Origin: CBETVX01 sp965539935
GTDB lineage: Bacteria; Bacillota; Clostridia; Peptostreptococcales; Caminicellaceae
Assembly: GCA_965539935.1 (NCBI GenBank)
Contig: CBETVX010000023.1
Coordinates: forward strand, 1 to 46,052
Direction of reading: 5' to 3'
DNA length: 46,052 nt
Part shown: positions 1 through 8,981 of the stretch, piece by piece
Numbering within the stretch: position 1 is the stretch's first letter
Layout of the letters: every line of letters starts with the position of its first letter
Notes under the pieces: generated by a model
Databases searched by the model: none
The model's input: only the letters and a program-made list of their open reading frames with translations
What the model was told of the DNA's origin: nothing
Made by a program: the position numbers and the translations under genes

Positions 1-199
1 ATTTGAATCGTCTGATATTTTATTTAAAAAAAATTTAAACAACCCTCATATTTATTCTATTAGTTGTTTATATAAAAAAATACAAAAAAATAATTTTATA
101 TATAATATTTTATTTAAGTAATATATATTCTATAAAAAAATCAAAAACCCTTTTTTTTATTAAGTTTTTTTAAAAATATAATTAATTTTTTGTTATTTA
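1..199. other. AT-rich intergenic tail, no gene seen
   Basis: This stretch is almost entirely A and T with long homopolymer runs. I see no open frame with a ribosome binding site and no structured RNA. It lies downstream of the oppA terminator. Confidence 0.6.
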
Positions 200-235
200 T
201 TAAAAACAGAGGATGGAAATCTAGGTTTCCATCCT
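200..235 (-). terminator. Rho-independent terminator of the opp operon
   Basis: The stem AGGATGGAAA / TTTCCATCCT (210-219 with 226-235) is a perfect 10-bp match around a 6-nt loop. Read on the minus strand it is followed by a T-rich run at 200-208. It lies about 35 bases past the oppA stop codon and so ends the operon. Confidence 0.85.
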
Positions 236-269
236 TTATCAACTTTATCAATATTATAAATACTAATTT

Positions 270-1955
270 CTATTGAATTTCGGCATTTCCGAAATACCAA
301 TGACCTAATACAGTCTTTTCCCATCCTACTACATTTTCTTTAACCATAACTGGATCAGTGTAGTAGTATATAGGTAATGTAACCATTTCATCCATTAAAA
401 TCTTTTCTGCTTCAACCATTGCCTGATCTCTTTCTTCACCAGTAGTTGTCTTAGCTTTTTCAATTAACATATCAAATTGTTCATTTAATGGATTTAGGTT
501 ATTATCGTTTCCATATTCTTGCCATCTCCATTGAGCATCATTATTTCCTGAATATGAAGTCCAAAGATCAAGCATAGTCATTGGGTCAGTATAATCACCT
601 ATCCATCCAGCTCTTGCTATGTTAAAGTTACCTGAATGTCTAGTATCTTGGAATACTGCCCATTCTTGGTTTGCTAGTGTTACTTCTATTCCAAGATTTT
701 GTCTCCACATTTCTTGAATAGCTTCTGCTATAGCTTTATGTCCTTCAGAAGTATTATATAAGACTTCTATTGTAGGGAATCCTTCCCCATTTGGATATCC
801 AGCTTCAGCTAATAACTTTTGAGCTTCTTCTATATTTGCACCATTAGGATTGATTCCATAATCACCAGCAGCTTCTCTAAATGGAGTTCCATCAGAAAGT
901 GTTAATACACTTGGCACAAAACCAGTTGCTGGCTCTTGACCTGCCTTTGTAACCTGCTCAACTATAGCTTTTCTATCTATAGCTAATGCTAAGGCTCTTC
1001 TTACTTTAGGATCATTAGTTGGTTCTTTATCAACATTGAAAACATAGTAATAAGTTCCAACCTGTGGTAATATTTTAAATGTTGGGTCTTCTGCAATAAG
1101 TCTTGGTATTTCTTGATTAGGCATAGTATCTATTGCATGTAAATCTCCAGATTCATATGCTGTTAATATAGTTGATTCATCTACTATCATTGTAGCAACT
1201 ATTTTATCTAATTTAACTGCTTCAGCATTCCAGTAGTATTCATTTTTCTCTAAAATCAACTTATCACCAGTTGTATATTCTGTTAATTTAAAAGGTCCAT
1301 TTGAAATTGCCATCTCTGGATTTTTAGCCCAACCTTCTGGGTTTTGTTCTACTGCGTCCTGTCTTACAGGCATGAAAGTATAAAATGAAGTTAAGCTTAA
1401 GAAATATGGTGTAGGTGCTACTAATGTTACTTCTAAAGTCTTGTCATCGATTGCTGTAACTGCTACATCTTCCCTTGAAGCTTCTCCATTAAAATATTCT
1501 TGTCCATTTTTAATGTAGTACATTTGGAAAGCATATTCTGATGCCGTTTCAGGATCTAAAGCTCTCTTCCAAGCATATTCAAAATCATGAGCTGTAAGTG
1601 GCTCACCATCGGACCACTTTGCATCTTCTCTGATATAGAAAGTATATGTTAGTCCATCATCAGATACCTCATAGCTTTCTGCTGCAGCAGGCTGAGGTTC
1701 ACCGTTTATTTCTCTCATTAATCCCTCAAACATATTATTAATTACATGTCCACCATCAGATGCACTGTTTAGCTGTGGGTCTAAGGTTTTAGGGTCTGCT
1801 CCTAGGTTCCAATTTAAAACTTGCTCTGGAGCTACTCCACTATCTCCTTGGTCTCCCTGATCTTCTTGAGGTGCAGTTTCATTTCCTGCACATCCAACAA
1901 ATGCAGTAACTACTAAGATTAGTACTAAACCTAGTACTGTAAATCTTTTTAACAT
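270..1955 (-). CDS. oppA: Oligopeptide ABC transporter substrate-binding lipoprotein OppA
   Basis: Extracellular solute-binding protein of family 5 (SBP_bac_5), 561 aa, a normal length for OppA/DppA. It would capture peptides at the cell surface and pass them to OppBC. The N-terminus has a basic start, a hydrophobic stretch and a lipobox ending AFVGC (Cys at about residue 22), so it is a lipid-anchored protein. Family sequences are visible, such as NLGADPKTLDPQ near the mature N-terminus and VRRALALAIDRKAIV in the middle. The start ATG follows AGGAGGGATAAAT, a strong ribosome binding site. It is the last gene of the oppBCDFA set, separated from oppF by 152 bases containing a hairpin, which suggests that it is expressed at a different level. 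The real ligand (peptides or another oligomer) cannot be read from the sequence. Confidence 0.93.
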   Translation of the reverse strand: MLKRFTVLGLVLILVVTAFVGCAGNETAPQEDQGDQGDSGVAPEQVLNWNLGADPKTLDPQLNSASDGGHVINNMFEGLMREINGEPQPAAAESYEVSDDGLTYTFYIREDAKWSDGEPLTAHDFEYAWKRALDPETASEYAFQMYYIKNGQEYFNGEASREDVAVTAIDDKTLEVTLVAPTPYFLSLTSFYTFMPVRQDAVEQNPEGWAKNPEMAISNGPFKLTEYTTGDKLILEKNEYYWNAEAVKLDKIVATMIVDESTILTAYESGDLHAIDTMPNQEIPRLIAEDPTFKILPQVGTYYYVFNVDKEPTNDPKVRRALALAIDRKAIVEQVTKAGQEPATGFVPSVLTLSDGTPFREAAGDYGINPNGANIEEAQKLLAEAGYPNGEGFPTIEVLYNTSEGHKAIAEAIQEMWRQNLGIEVTLANQEWAVFQDTRHSGNFNIARAGWIGDYTDPMTMLDLWTSYSGNNDAQWRWQEYGNDNNLNPLNEQFDMLIEKAKTTTGEERDQAMVEAEKILMDEMVTLPIYYYTDPVMVKENVVGWEKTVLGHWYFGNAEIQ

Positions 1956-1991
1956 ATTTATCCCTCCTATTTTTTCATTTGCTATTTTATG

Positions 1992-2018
1992 TAAAGTGGC
2001 GATATTATCACCACTTTA
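1992..2018 (-). promoter_or_regulatory. Intercistronic hairpin between oppF and oppA
   Basis: TAAAGTGG (1992-1999) pairs with CCACTTTA (2011-2018), with inner GAT/ATC pairing. There is no long T run behind it, so it looks like an RNA processing or stabilising stem, or a leaky terminator, rather than a full terminator. It is placed to uncouple oppA from oppBCDF. Confidence 0.5.
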
Positions 2019-2107
2019 TATTATATATTGTTCTACTTTTGTAAATATATTATTTATTCTATTAATTACTAACTTTCATGGTTTTTAATTGATTTTACAG
2101 TGAATAT

Positions 2108-3142
2108 TTACACTAGTGCGTCTTTATTAGTTTCTTTCTTAGTACCACTTTGTATTTCTACTGCATAGTGACATGCATGCATATGGCCATTGCCTACATC
2201 AACTAACTGTGGTTCAACTTCTGCACATTTTTCTGTAGCAAATTTACATCTAGTTCTAAATCTACATCCTGAAGGTGGGTTTAGTGGACTTGGTACGTCT
2301 CCCTTGAGAACTTCTCTTTGTTTAGATTTAGTAACTTCAGGGTCAGGTATTGGTATAGCTGAAAGTAATGCCTTTGTATATGGATGTAGTGGATTTTCAT
2401 AAAGTTCATCACTTGAAGCAACTTCAACTAATTTTCCAAGATACATTACGCCTATTCTATCAGAAATATGCTTAACCATTGATAAATCATGGGCAATAAA
2501 TAGATAGGTAAGACCCATATCTTTTTGTAAGTCCTCTAACATATTTACTACCTGGGCCTGAATTGAAACGTCAAGGGCTGATATAGGCTCATCACAAATA
2601 ATAAAATCTGGCTGAACAGCTAATGCTCTTGCTATACCTATACGTTGTCTCTGTCCTCCACTAAACTCATGGGGATATCTATTGGCATGTTCTTTATTTA
2701 AACCAACCTTTTCAAGCAATTCATAAATTCTATCTTGTCTTTCCTTTCCCTTTGCAATGTTATGAATATCTAAAGGTTCACCAATAATATCTCCAACTGT
2801 CATACGGGAATTTAGGGATGCATATGGATCTTGGAATATCATTTGTATTCTTTTTCTAAAGGGTTTTAATTGTGATTCACCCATTTTACCTAGCTCTGCC
2901 CCGTCAAATATAACTTCACCATCAGTTACATCATAAAGTCTTATGATTGTTCTTCCTGTTGTGGATTTACCACATCCCGATTCACCTACTAGTCCGAAGG
3001 TTTCTCCCCTTTTGATATGAAAACTAACTCCGTCCACAGCCTTTACATACTGTACATCTCTACCTAAAAAACCGCTTCTAACGGGGAAGTACTTCTTAAG
3101 GCCCTTTACTTCCAATAAAACATCATTATTCACACTATTCAT
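2108..3142 (-). CDS. oppF: Oligopeptide ABC transporter ATP-binding protein OppF
   Basis: ABC ATPase, 344 aa, that would couple ATP hydrolysis to peptide import with OppD and the OppBC channel. The Walker A motif GESGCGKST lies near residue 54, the Q-loop is MIFQDPYASLN, the signature is FSGGQRQR, and the Walker B region is IICDEPISALD. The C-terminal oligopeptide-transporter extension has the cysteine pattern GCRFRTRCKFATEKC and a late HACH, as in OppD/DppF proteins that carry an Fe-S cluster. The ATG overlaps the oppD stop codon by one base (TAATG), so the two are translationally coupled. OppF is the usual name for the second ATPase; DppF is an equivalent reading. Confidence 0.93.
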   Translation of the reverse strand: MNSVNNDVLLEVKGLKKYFPVRSGFLGRDVQYVKAVDGVSFHIKRGETFGLVGESGCGKSTTGRTIIRLYDVTDGEVIFDGAELGKMGESQLKPFRKRIQMIFQDPYASLNSRMTVGDIIGEPLDIHNIAKGKERQDRIYELLEKVGLNKEHANRYPHEFSGGQRQRIGIARALAVQPDFIICDEPISALDVSIQAQVVNMLEDLQKDMGLTYLFIAHDLSMVKHISDRIGVMYLGKLVEVASSDELYENPLHPYTKALLSAIPIPDPEVTKSKQREVLKGDVPSPLNPPSGCRFRTRCKFATEKCAEVEPQLVDVGNGHMHACHYAVEIQSGTKKETNKDALV

Positions 3143-4161
3143 TATGCTTCCCCCCTCTTTACTCCAGTATCAACATCAACTTTAGGCGCATCTTTATGAC
3201 CAAGCCAACACATTGATCTATGTCCTTCATTTGCATAGAAATATGGAGGCCTTTTTTCTACACATATTTTCATGGCATAGGGACATCTAGCAGCAAATGG
3301 ACATCCCTTTGGTGGGTTTAATAGATCTGGAGGTGTTCCTTCAATAGGTATTAATCTTTTCTTCTCATCTAAATCCATTCTTGGAATTGATTTTAAAAGT
3401 CCCATAGTATATGGATGTTTTGGATCATAGAATATCTCTTCTGCAGTCCCTTCTTCCATAATTAAGCCACCATACATAACAACAATTCTTGAACATACAT
3501 CTGCAACAACCCCTAGGTCGTGGGTGATGAGTATAATAGATGTTTTTATTTTATCCTTTAATTCCTTCATTAGTTCTAGTATCTGAGCTTGAATAGTAAC
3601 ATCAAGGGCTGTAGTAGGTTCATCGGCTATTAATAAGTCTGGCTGACATGATAGGGCTATAGCTATCATAGCTCTCTGTCTCATACCACCACTGAATTCA
3701 TGGGGATAATTATCAATACGCTTTTCAGGGGAAGGTATACCAACCAACCTTAACATTTCTATAGCTTTTTCTCTGGCCTCGGCTTTGCTAATTTTTTGAT
3801 GTCTTACTATAGCTTCTATGATCTGATTTCCTACTGTATATACAGGGTTTAATGATGTCATTGGATCTTGGAATATCATAGCTATTTCGTTACCACGTAT
3901 GGACATCATCTCTTTATCAGGTTTATTAACTAATTCTTCACCTTTAAATAATATCTGTCCCTCTTTTATAACTCCAGGGTATTGTAAAAGTTTCATAATA
4001 GACATAGAAGTAACACTTTTTCCACTACCTGATTCTCCAACAATACCTATAGCTTCACCTTTATCTAAGCTAAAACTAACTCCACGTACCGCTTGTACTT
4101 CTCCAACATGGGTGTAAAATGAAGTTTTCAAATCCTTTACTTCTAATAATTTCTCTGACAA
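3142..4161 (-). CDS. oppD: Oligopeptide ABC transporter ATP-binding protein OppD
   Basis: ABC ATPase, 339 aa, partner of OppF on the cytoplasmic face of the peptide importer. It has Walker A GESGSGKS, Q-loop MIFQDPMTSLNP, signature FSGGMRQR and Walker B LLIADEPTTALD, followed by the H-loop region ITHDLGVVADV. The C-terminal segment GCPFAARCPYAMKIC is the cysteine-containing oligopeptide/dipeptide tail. It follows oppC by 17 bases and overlaps oppF by one base. Nothing is truncated. Confidence 0.93.
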   Translation of the reverse strand: MSEKLLEVKDLKTSFYTHVGEVQAVRGVSFSLDKGEAIGIVGESGSGKSVTSMSIMKLLQYPGVIKEGQILFKGEELVNKPDKEMMSIRGNEIAMIFQDPMTSLNPVYTVGNQIIEAIVRHQKISKAEAREKAIEMLRLVGIPSPEKRIDNYPHEFSGGMRQRAMIAIALSCQPDLLIADEPTTALDVTIQAQILELMKELKDKIKTSIILITHDLGVVADVCSRIVVMYGGLIMEEGTAEEIFYDPKHPYTMGLLKSIPRMDLDEKKRLIPIEGTPPDLLNPPKGCPFAARCPYAMKICVEKRPPYFYANEGHRSMCWLGHKDAPKVDVDTGVKRGEA

Positions 4162-4178
4162 ATCAATTCACCTCTTTC

Positions 4179-5384
4179 CTATTTACGTAATCGTGGGTCT
4201 AATGCATCTCTTAAACCGTCACCTAAGAAGTTAAATGCAAGCATTGTTACACATATAGCTATTGATGGGAAGAATAGCTGATATGCATAGGATCTTAATC
4301 CTCCAAGGGCATCAGAAGCCAATGTACCCCATGAAGCCATAGGAGCTGAAACTCCCAGTCCTATAAAGCTTAGGAATGATTCTGTAAATATTGCACTTGG
4401 TATTTGCATAGTAAGGGCTACGATGATTGGTCCCATTGCATTTGGTATAAGGTGTCTAGTTAATATTCTCCATGAGCTAGCACCAAGGGTTCTTGCTGCC
4501 AATACATATTCTTGTTCTTTTAAACTTAAAACTTGCCCTCTTACAATACGTGCCATACGCACCCAATAAACTGTACCTAATGCTACTATAATAGTTGATA
4601 ATCCTGCTCCCATAACAACCATTAGCAAGATAACATATAACATAAGAGGTACTGTACTTATAATGTCAACTATACGCATCATAATGTTATCTACTTTTCC
4701 ACCCATATAACCTGATATACCACCGTATAAAACTCCAATGAAGAAGTTAACAACTGCTGCTACCACGGCTACAGTAAGGGAAATACGTGCTCCATATAAT
4801 ACCCTAACAAATAAATCCCTTCCATGGGCATCTGTACCGAACCAATAGGTCTTATTAAACACTTTCTTTACAGGTTCGATTTTATTTCCATCTAATAGAA
4901 GTTGGAACTTCTCAGCCCCAGGTATATCCTTATTTTTAACTGCTAGGCTATAATCTAACTTAACTTCTTTACCATCTATTTCATATGCTCTATATCTTTC
5001 AAACATATTTTCTTCTGCTGCTTCAACCTTATTTAAGACTTCACCATTTTCAGTAACCTTAACTAATGTATAATCTCTACGTACATATACGTAACTATCA
5101 TCGCTAATCTTATATATCTCAAATCTTGGTGGAATATTTGTAAGCCCTAAATCCTGATCAGAGTAAGTATGAGAAGATAGCATTGGTCCCAAAACAGCTA
5201 ATCCTACTATTAAAATTATCATTACAAGACCTAACATCGATAGCTTATTTTGCTTAAGTCTTCTCCATGCATCTTCCCAATAGGTCATACTAGGACGTTG
5301 TATTTTTTCCTTTTCCTTCTTTTCACGGGATATTGGGCTCCATAATTCCTTCGGAATTTCTGGACTATTGTTTTGCTGTGCCAT
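4179..5384 (-). CDS. oppC: Oligopeptide ABC transporter permease OppC with enlarged extracytoplasmic insert
   Basis: Inner permease of the peptide importer, 401 aa against about 300 for many OppC/DppC proteins. The N-terminus has an OppC_N helix (about 48-70). A soluble insert of about 90 residues (about 88-178, rich in charged residues and tyrosine) then precedes the NKTYWFGTDAHGRDLFVR box. The binding-protein-dependent permease domain follows, with the EAA-type loop AARTLGASSWRILTRHLIPN and a C-terminal FLGDGLRDALDPR. It is 18 bases after oppB. The insert is probably outside the membrane near the OppA docking face; that placement is inferred. Confidence 0.92.
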   Translation of the reverse strand: MAQQNNSPEIPKELWSPISREKKEKEKIQRPSMTYWEDAWRRLKQNKLSMLGLVMIILIVGLAVLGPMLSSHTYSDQDLGLTNIPPRFEIYKISDDSYVYVRRDYTLVKVTENGEVLNKVEAAEENMFERYRAYEIDGKEVKLDYSLAVKNKDIPGAEKFQLLLDGNKIEPVKKVFNKTYWFGTDAHGRDLFVRVLYGARISLTVAVVAAVVNFFIGVLYGGISGYMGGKVDNIMMRIVDIISTVPLMLYVILLMVVMGAGLSTIIVALGTVYWVRMARIVRGQVLSLKEQEYVLAARTLGASSWRILTRHLIPNAMGPIIVALTMQIPSAIFTESFLSFIGLGVSAPMASWGTLASDALGGLRSYAYQLFFPSIAICVTMLAFNFLGDGLRDALDPRLRK

Positions 5385-5402
5385 TATCTTAACCTCCTTT
5401 TC

Positions 5403-6323
5403 CTAGTCTCCTACTTTTATTCTTGGATCAATGAATCCGTAAAGTATATCAACAATTAGAATCATTAGTATTAAGAATGCAGCATAGAATATAGTTATAC
5501 CCATTAATACCGTATAATCCCTGTTACCAACACTTTCAACAAAGTGTTTTCCAATTCCTGGTACTGCGAATATTTTCTCTATAACAAATGAACCTGTTAG
5601 AATTGACGCTATCATAGGTCCAATATATGTTACAACTGGAATTAGTGCATTCTTAAGGGCATGCTTTCCGACTACAACAAATTCAGGTAATCCTTTAGCT
5701 CTTGCAGTTCTTATATAGTCCTGCTGAAGTACTTCAAGCATACTTGAACGTGTAAGTCTTGCAACGAATGACAATGAGAAACCTCCAAGGGCTATCATTG
5801 GTCCTATCATGTGTTTCCATGATTCTAATCCATGGGAAGGTAACCATCCAAGTTTGGCACTAAATATATAGATTATTAAAGTGGCCATAACGAAACTAGG
5901 AATTGTAACCCCCAAAGTAGCCATTATCATGACCACCTGGTCTTGCCATTTATTTTGTTTTAATGCAGATATTATTCCTAGAGGTATACCTACCAATATT
6001 ACTAGTACTACAGCACCTGAACCAATCTTAGCCGATGCTGGGAAACCTTCTATAATTAACTGATTTACAGTTACCCCAACTCTTTGGAATGAAGGTCCTA
6101 AGTCAAATGTCACTACACCTTTTAAGTAATCTAAATATTGCATCCATAATGGCTGATCTAACTTATATTTTGCTTCTAAAGCTTCTATAACTGCTGGTGG
6201 TAGAGGTTTTTCCCTTGTGAAAGGTCCACCTGGAATTGCATGCATTAAGAAAAATGTTATTGTAACAACTAAAAATAGCGTGATTAGCATCGAAACAACT
6301 CTATTAGCTAAAAATCTACCCAA
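5403..6323 (-). CDS. oppB: Oligopeptide ABC transporter permease OppB
   Basis: Integral membrane permease, 306 aa, the usual OppB/DppB length. The N-terminal OppB_N region contains TITFFLMHAIPGGPF. The EAA-type cytoplasmic loop is visible as YIRTARAKGLPEFVVVGKHALKN in two overlapping parts, and the C-terminus ends FIDPRIKVGD. It is the first gene of oppBCDFA. The start is TTG with AAGGAG eight bases upstream; no better start is available. OppB and OppC form the translocation pore. Confidence 0.92.
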   Translation of the reverse strand: MGRFLANRVVSMLITLFLVVTITFFLMHAIPGGPFTREKPLPPAVIEALEAKYKLDQPLWMQYLDYLKGVVTFDLGPSFQRVGVTVNQLIIEGFPASAKIGSGAVVLVILVGIPLGIISALKQNKWQDQVVMIMATLGVTIPSFVMATLIIYIFSAKLGWLPSHGLESWKHMIGPMIALGGFSLSFVARLTRSSMLEVLQQDYIRTARAKGLPEFVVVGKHALKNALIPVVTYIGPMIASILTGSFVIEKIFAVPGIGKHFVESVGNRDYTVLMGITIFYAAFLILMILIVDILYGFIDPRIKVGD

Positions 6324-6927
6324 CTTTTACACTCCTTTCAAAATAAATATTATTATTCATATATTCTCAAATATATGAAGAGATTTGTAGATGCTTTAAA
6401 AACACCTCCTCCTAAATAAACTTATATATTTAATTTTCAAAAACTTATTCTTAGTTAATCATATTATTAACTACCATTATTTCTTTTATGTTATACTACA
6501 TATTGTAATTAGTTGAGATTTATTCATATGGTAGTAGGAAAGGAAAAGTTTTTTGATTTGTTCTTAACACTTTAGCGCAATGAAGTTAAAGTAATATTCC
6601 TACTGCTCATCAAATGCTTTCTGAAAGACAAGACAATTAATAGAGGAAAGTGGTCTTGTTTCATTGTTGAGATTGTTCTGAAAAAAGCATATAAAATTTT
6701 TTATATGTAAAATTTGTGTAAACTATTTGATAGTACTATAATAGCCAAAATCACTGCTAACTTCAAGAATTTCAAAGGAATCCAAAATTTAAATATTTGT
6801 AATAAATTCTACATCGATTGAAATTACTAGTTTATAGTGGACATCTTGCATTTTTGAGAATTTTCCGAAAAAAACGTTTGCCTAGCTTTTTTATTTCAGA
6901 TTTGAATTTTTAATCCTTCTTTAGTCT
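6324..6927. other. Intergenic region upstream of oppB with leader inverted repeat
   Basis: About 600 bases without a supported gene. In the oppB leader, TTCATATATT (6356-6365) pairs with AATATATGAA (6370-6379). A strong Shine-Dalgarno-like run AGGAGGAGGTG lies on the minus strand at 6403-6413 but has no well-placed start codon. A second hairpin has arms around ACAAGAC and GTCTTGT (6629-6660). The part from about 6530 to 6850 is less AT-rich than the other intergenic regions and could be a decayed insertion sequence, but no transposase fragment can be read. Confidence 0.4.
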
Positions 6928-6956
6928 AAAAAAAAAAAGAGGTAGCAGAGCTACCT
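6928..6956 (-). terminator. Rho-independent terminator of pcrA-ligA
   Basis: AGGTAGC (6940-6946) and GCTACCT (6950-6956) form a 7-bp stem with a 3-nt loop, followed on the minus strand by an 11-T run. It lies six bases past the ligA stop. Confidence 0.93.
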
Positions 6957-6961
6957 GAAAA

Positions 6962-8956
6962 TCATTTGATCATTTCTTTAAATTCATTTTCATCAATAAC
7001 TTCTACCCCTAACTTTTTAGCTTTATCCAGTTTAGATCCTGGATTATCTCCTGCAAGTACATAGCTAGTCTTTTTACTAACACTACCTGTTACTTTACCC
7101 CCTAAGTTTTCTATAATCTCCTTAGCTTCCTTTCTAGTCAAGCTTTCTAAGGTGCCCGTAAGAACAAAGGTCTTACCTTCTAATTTCTGCTCTACATTAA
7201 TATCCTTTTCTATAAGTTTCATATTAACTCCGGCATTTTTAAGCTTCTCTATTACCCTAATATTTTCTTCATCTTTGAAAAAGGCAATAATACTTTCAGC
7301 CATCTTATCACCTATTTCATTTATTGCCGTTAACTGCTCATTAGTTGCTTCCATAAGATTTTCCATTGTCTTAAACTCTTTAGCAAGGATTGATGCGGCC
7401 TTAGAACCAACTAGCTTTATTCCTAGTCCATTTATTAATCTGTTTAAATCATTTTTCTTAGATTCTTCTATTGCATCTAATAGATTTTGAACAGATTTTT
7501 CTCCCATTCTTTCTATGTTTGACAGTTCAACTTTTTTATCTTTAAGATAATATATATCTCCAAAATCTTTAATAAAACCTTTATCTAATAATATAGAAAC
7601 TATTGCCTCTCCCATGCCATCTATATTCATGGCATTCCTAGATACAAAATGGATTATTCCCCTTCTAAGTTGGGCTGGACATGACATATTAATACATTTG
7701 ACAGCTGCTTCTCCTTCTAATCTAACGGTTTTTTCTCCACAAACGGGACATTTATCAGGTAGTTTATAAACTTTTTCTTCTCCTGTCCTTTTATCCTTCA
7801 GTACTCTTACTACCTCTGGGATAATATCACCAGCTTTATGTATTATAACGTGGTCTCCTATCCTTATATCCTTTTCATCTATAAAATCTTGGTTATGAAG
7901 GGTTGCCCTACTTACTGTAGTTCCTGCAACCTGCACAGGTTTAAGGATTGCCGTAGGGGTAACTGCTCCAGTCCTACCTACTTGCACTTCTATATCTTCA
8001 ACAACAGTTTCCTTTTCTTCTGCAGGAAATTTATAGGCTATAGCCCACTTAGGACTTTTAGCTGTTCTACCTATTTTTTCCCTTTGTCTAAGGTCATTGA
8101 CCTTAATAACTAATCCATCTATCTCAAAGGATAATTCATGTCTTTTTTCTTGCCATTTTTCGCAGAGCTTTATGACTTCATCTATATTGGAACAAACTTC
8201 AAACTGGGATGTTTTAAAGCCTAGTTTTTTAAGATATTCTAATCCCTCTGAATGTCTATTTATTCCATTACCTTCGAAGGCCAATATACTAAAAATAAAT
8301 ATATCTAAGGGTCTTGATGCCGCCACTTTAGGGTCAAGCTGTCTTAAGGAACCGGCTGCTGCATTCCTTGGATTAGCGAAGGGCATTTGTCCATTTTCTT
8401 CCTGTCTTTGATTTAGTTCCTTAAACTTTTCCTTTGGTATGTAAGCTTCTCCCCTTACTTCTATATCTATTTCTTCATTTAACTTAAGGGGGATAGATTT
8501 GATAGTTCGAAGATTGGCTGTGATGTCTTCCCCTATTACTCCATCTCCCCTTGTGGCTCCCCTTATAAATCTACCATCTTCATATGTCAAGGCCACAGAA
8601 AGTCCGTCTATTTTAAACTCTACTACATATTCTACATTTTCTCCGATTTCTTTCCTTATACGCCTATCGAAGTCAAAAAGGTCTTTTTCATTATAGGAGT
8701 TACCTAAGCTAAGTAAAGGTACTGTATGGGTAACCTGTTCAAACTTAGATATGGCCTCACCTCCAACTCTTTGGGTTGGAGAGTCAGAAGTTATTAATTC
8801 TGGAAATTTTTCTTCTAGGTCCATAAGTTCCTTCATAAGCATATCATATTCATAGTCACTTATTTCTGGGTTATCTAGCACATAGTATTTATAATTATGA
8901 TTATTTATTTTTTCCCTAAGGTCTTCTATTTTATTTTTAGCTTCCTTTTTATTCAT
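6962..8956 (-). CDS. ligA: NAD-dependent DNA ligase LigA
   Basis: Seals nicks in duplex DNA using NAD+, in replication and repair; 664 aa, full length. In order: N-terminal Ia domain (YYVLDNPEISDYEYD), the adenylation site with the nucleophilic lysine in the motif EFKIDGLSV, OB fold, a four-cysteine zinc finger (CPVCGEK ... CINMSCPAQ), helix-hairpin-helix repeats (MGEKSVQNLLDAIEESK, INEIGDKMAESI) and a C-terminal BRCT domain (GKTFVLTGTLESLTRKEA). It lies 25 bases downstream of pcrA in the same direction; pcrA-ligA is a conserved Firmicute pairing. Confidence 0.97.
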   Translation of the reverse strand: MNKKEAKNKIEDLREKINNHNYKYYVLDNPEISDYEYDMLMKELMDLEEKFPELITSDSPTQRVGGEAISKFEQVTHTVPLLSLGNSYNEKDLFDFDRRIRKEIGENVEYVVEFKIDGLSVALTYEDGRFIRGATRGDGVIGEDITANLRTIKSIPLKLNEEIDIEVRGEAYIPKEKFKELNQRQEENGQMPFANPRNAAAGSLRQLDPKVAASRPLDIFIFSILAFEGNGINRHSEGLEYLKKLGFKTSQFEVCSNIDEVIKLCEKWQEKRHELSFEIDGLVIKVNDLRQREKIGRTAKSPKWAIAYKFPAEEKETVVEDIEVQVGRTGAVTPTAILKPVQVAGTTVSRATLHNQDFIDEKDIRIGDHVIIHKAGDIIPEVVRVLKDKRTGEEKVYKLPDKCPVCGEKTVRLEGEAAVKCINMSCPAQLRRGIIHFVSRNAMNIDGMGEAIVSILLDKGFIKDFGDIYYLKDKKVELSNIERMGEKSVQNLLDAIEESKKNDLNRLINGLGIKLVGSKAASILAKEFKTMENLMEATNEQLTAINEIGDKMAESIIAFFKDEENIRVIEKLKNAGVNMKLIEKDINVEQKLEGKTFVLTGTLESLTRKEAKEIIENLGGKVTGSVSKKTSYVLAGDNPGSKLDKAKKLGVEVIDENEFKEMIK

Positions 8957-8981
8957 AGGATAATCCTCCTTGGTATTTCTT

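Noticed and set aside
6380..6413. Leader peptide starting at the GTG inside AGGAGGAGGTG (minus strand) upstream of oppB
   Set aside because: The start codon would overlap its own ribosome binding site, and the frame is only about 12 codons long.
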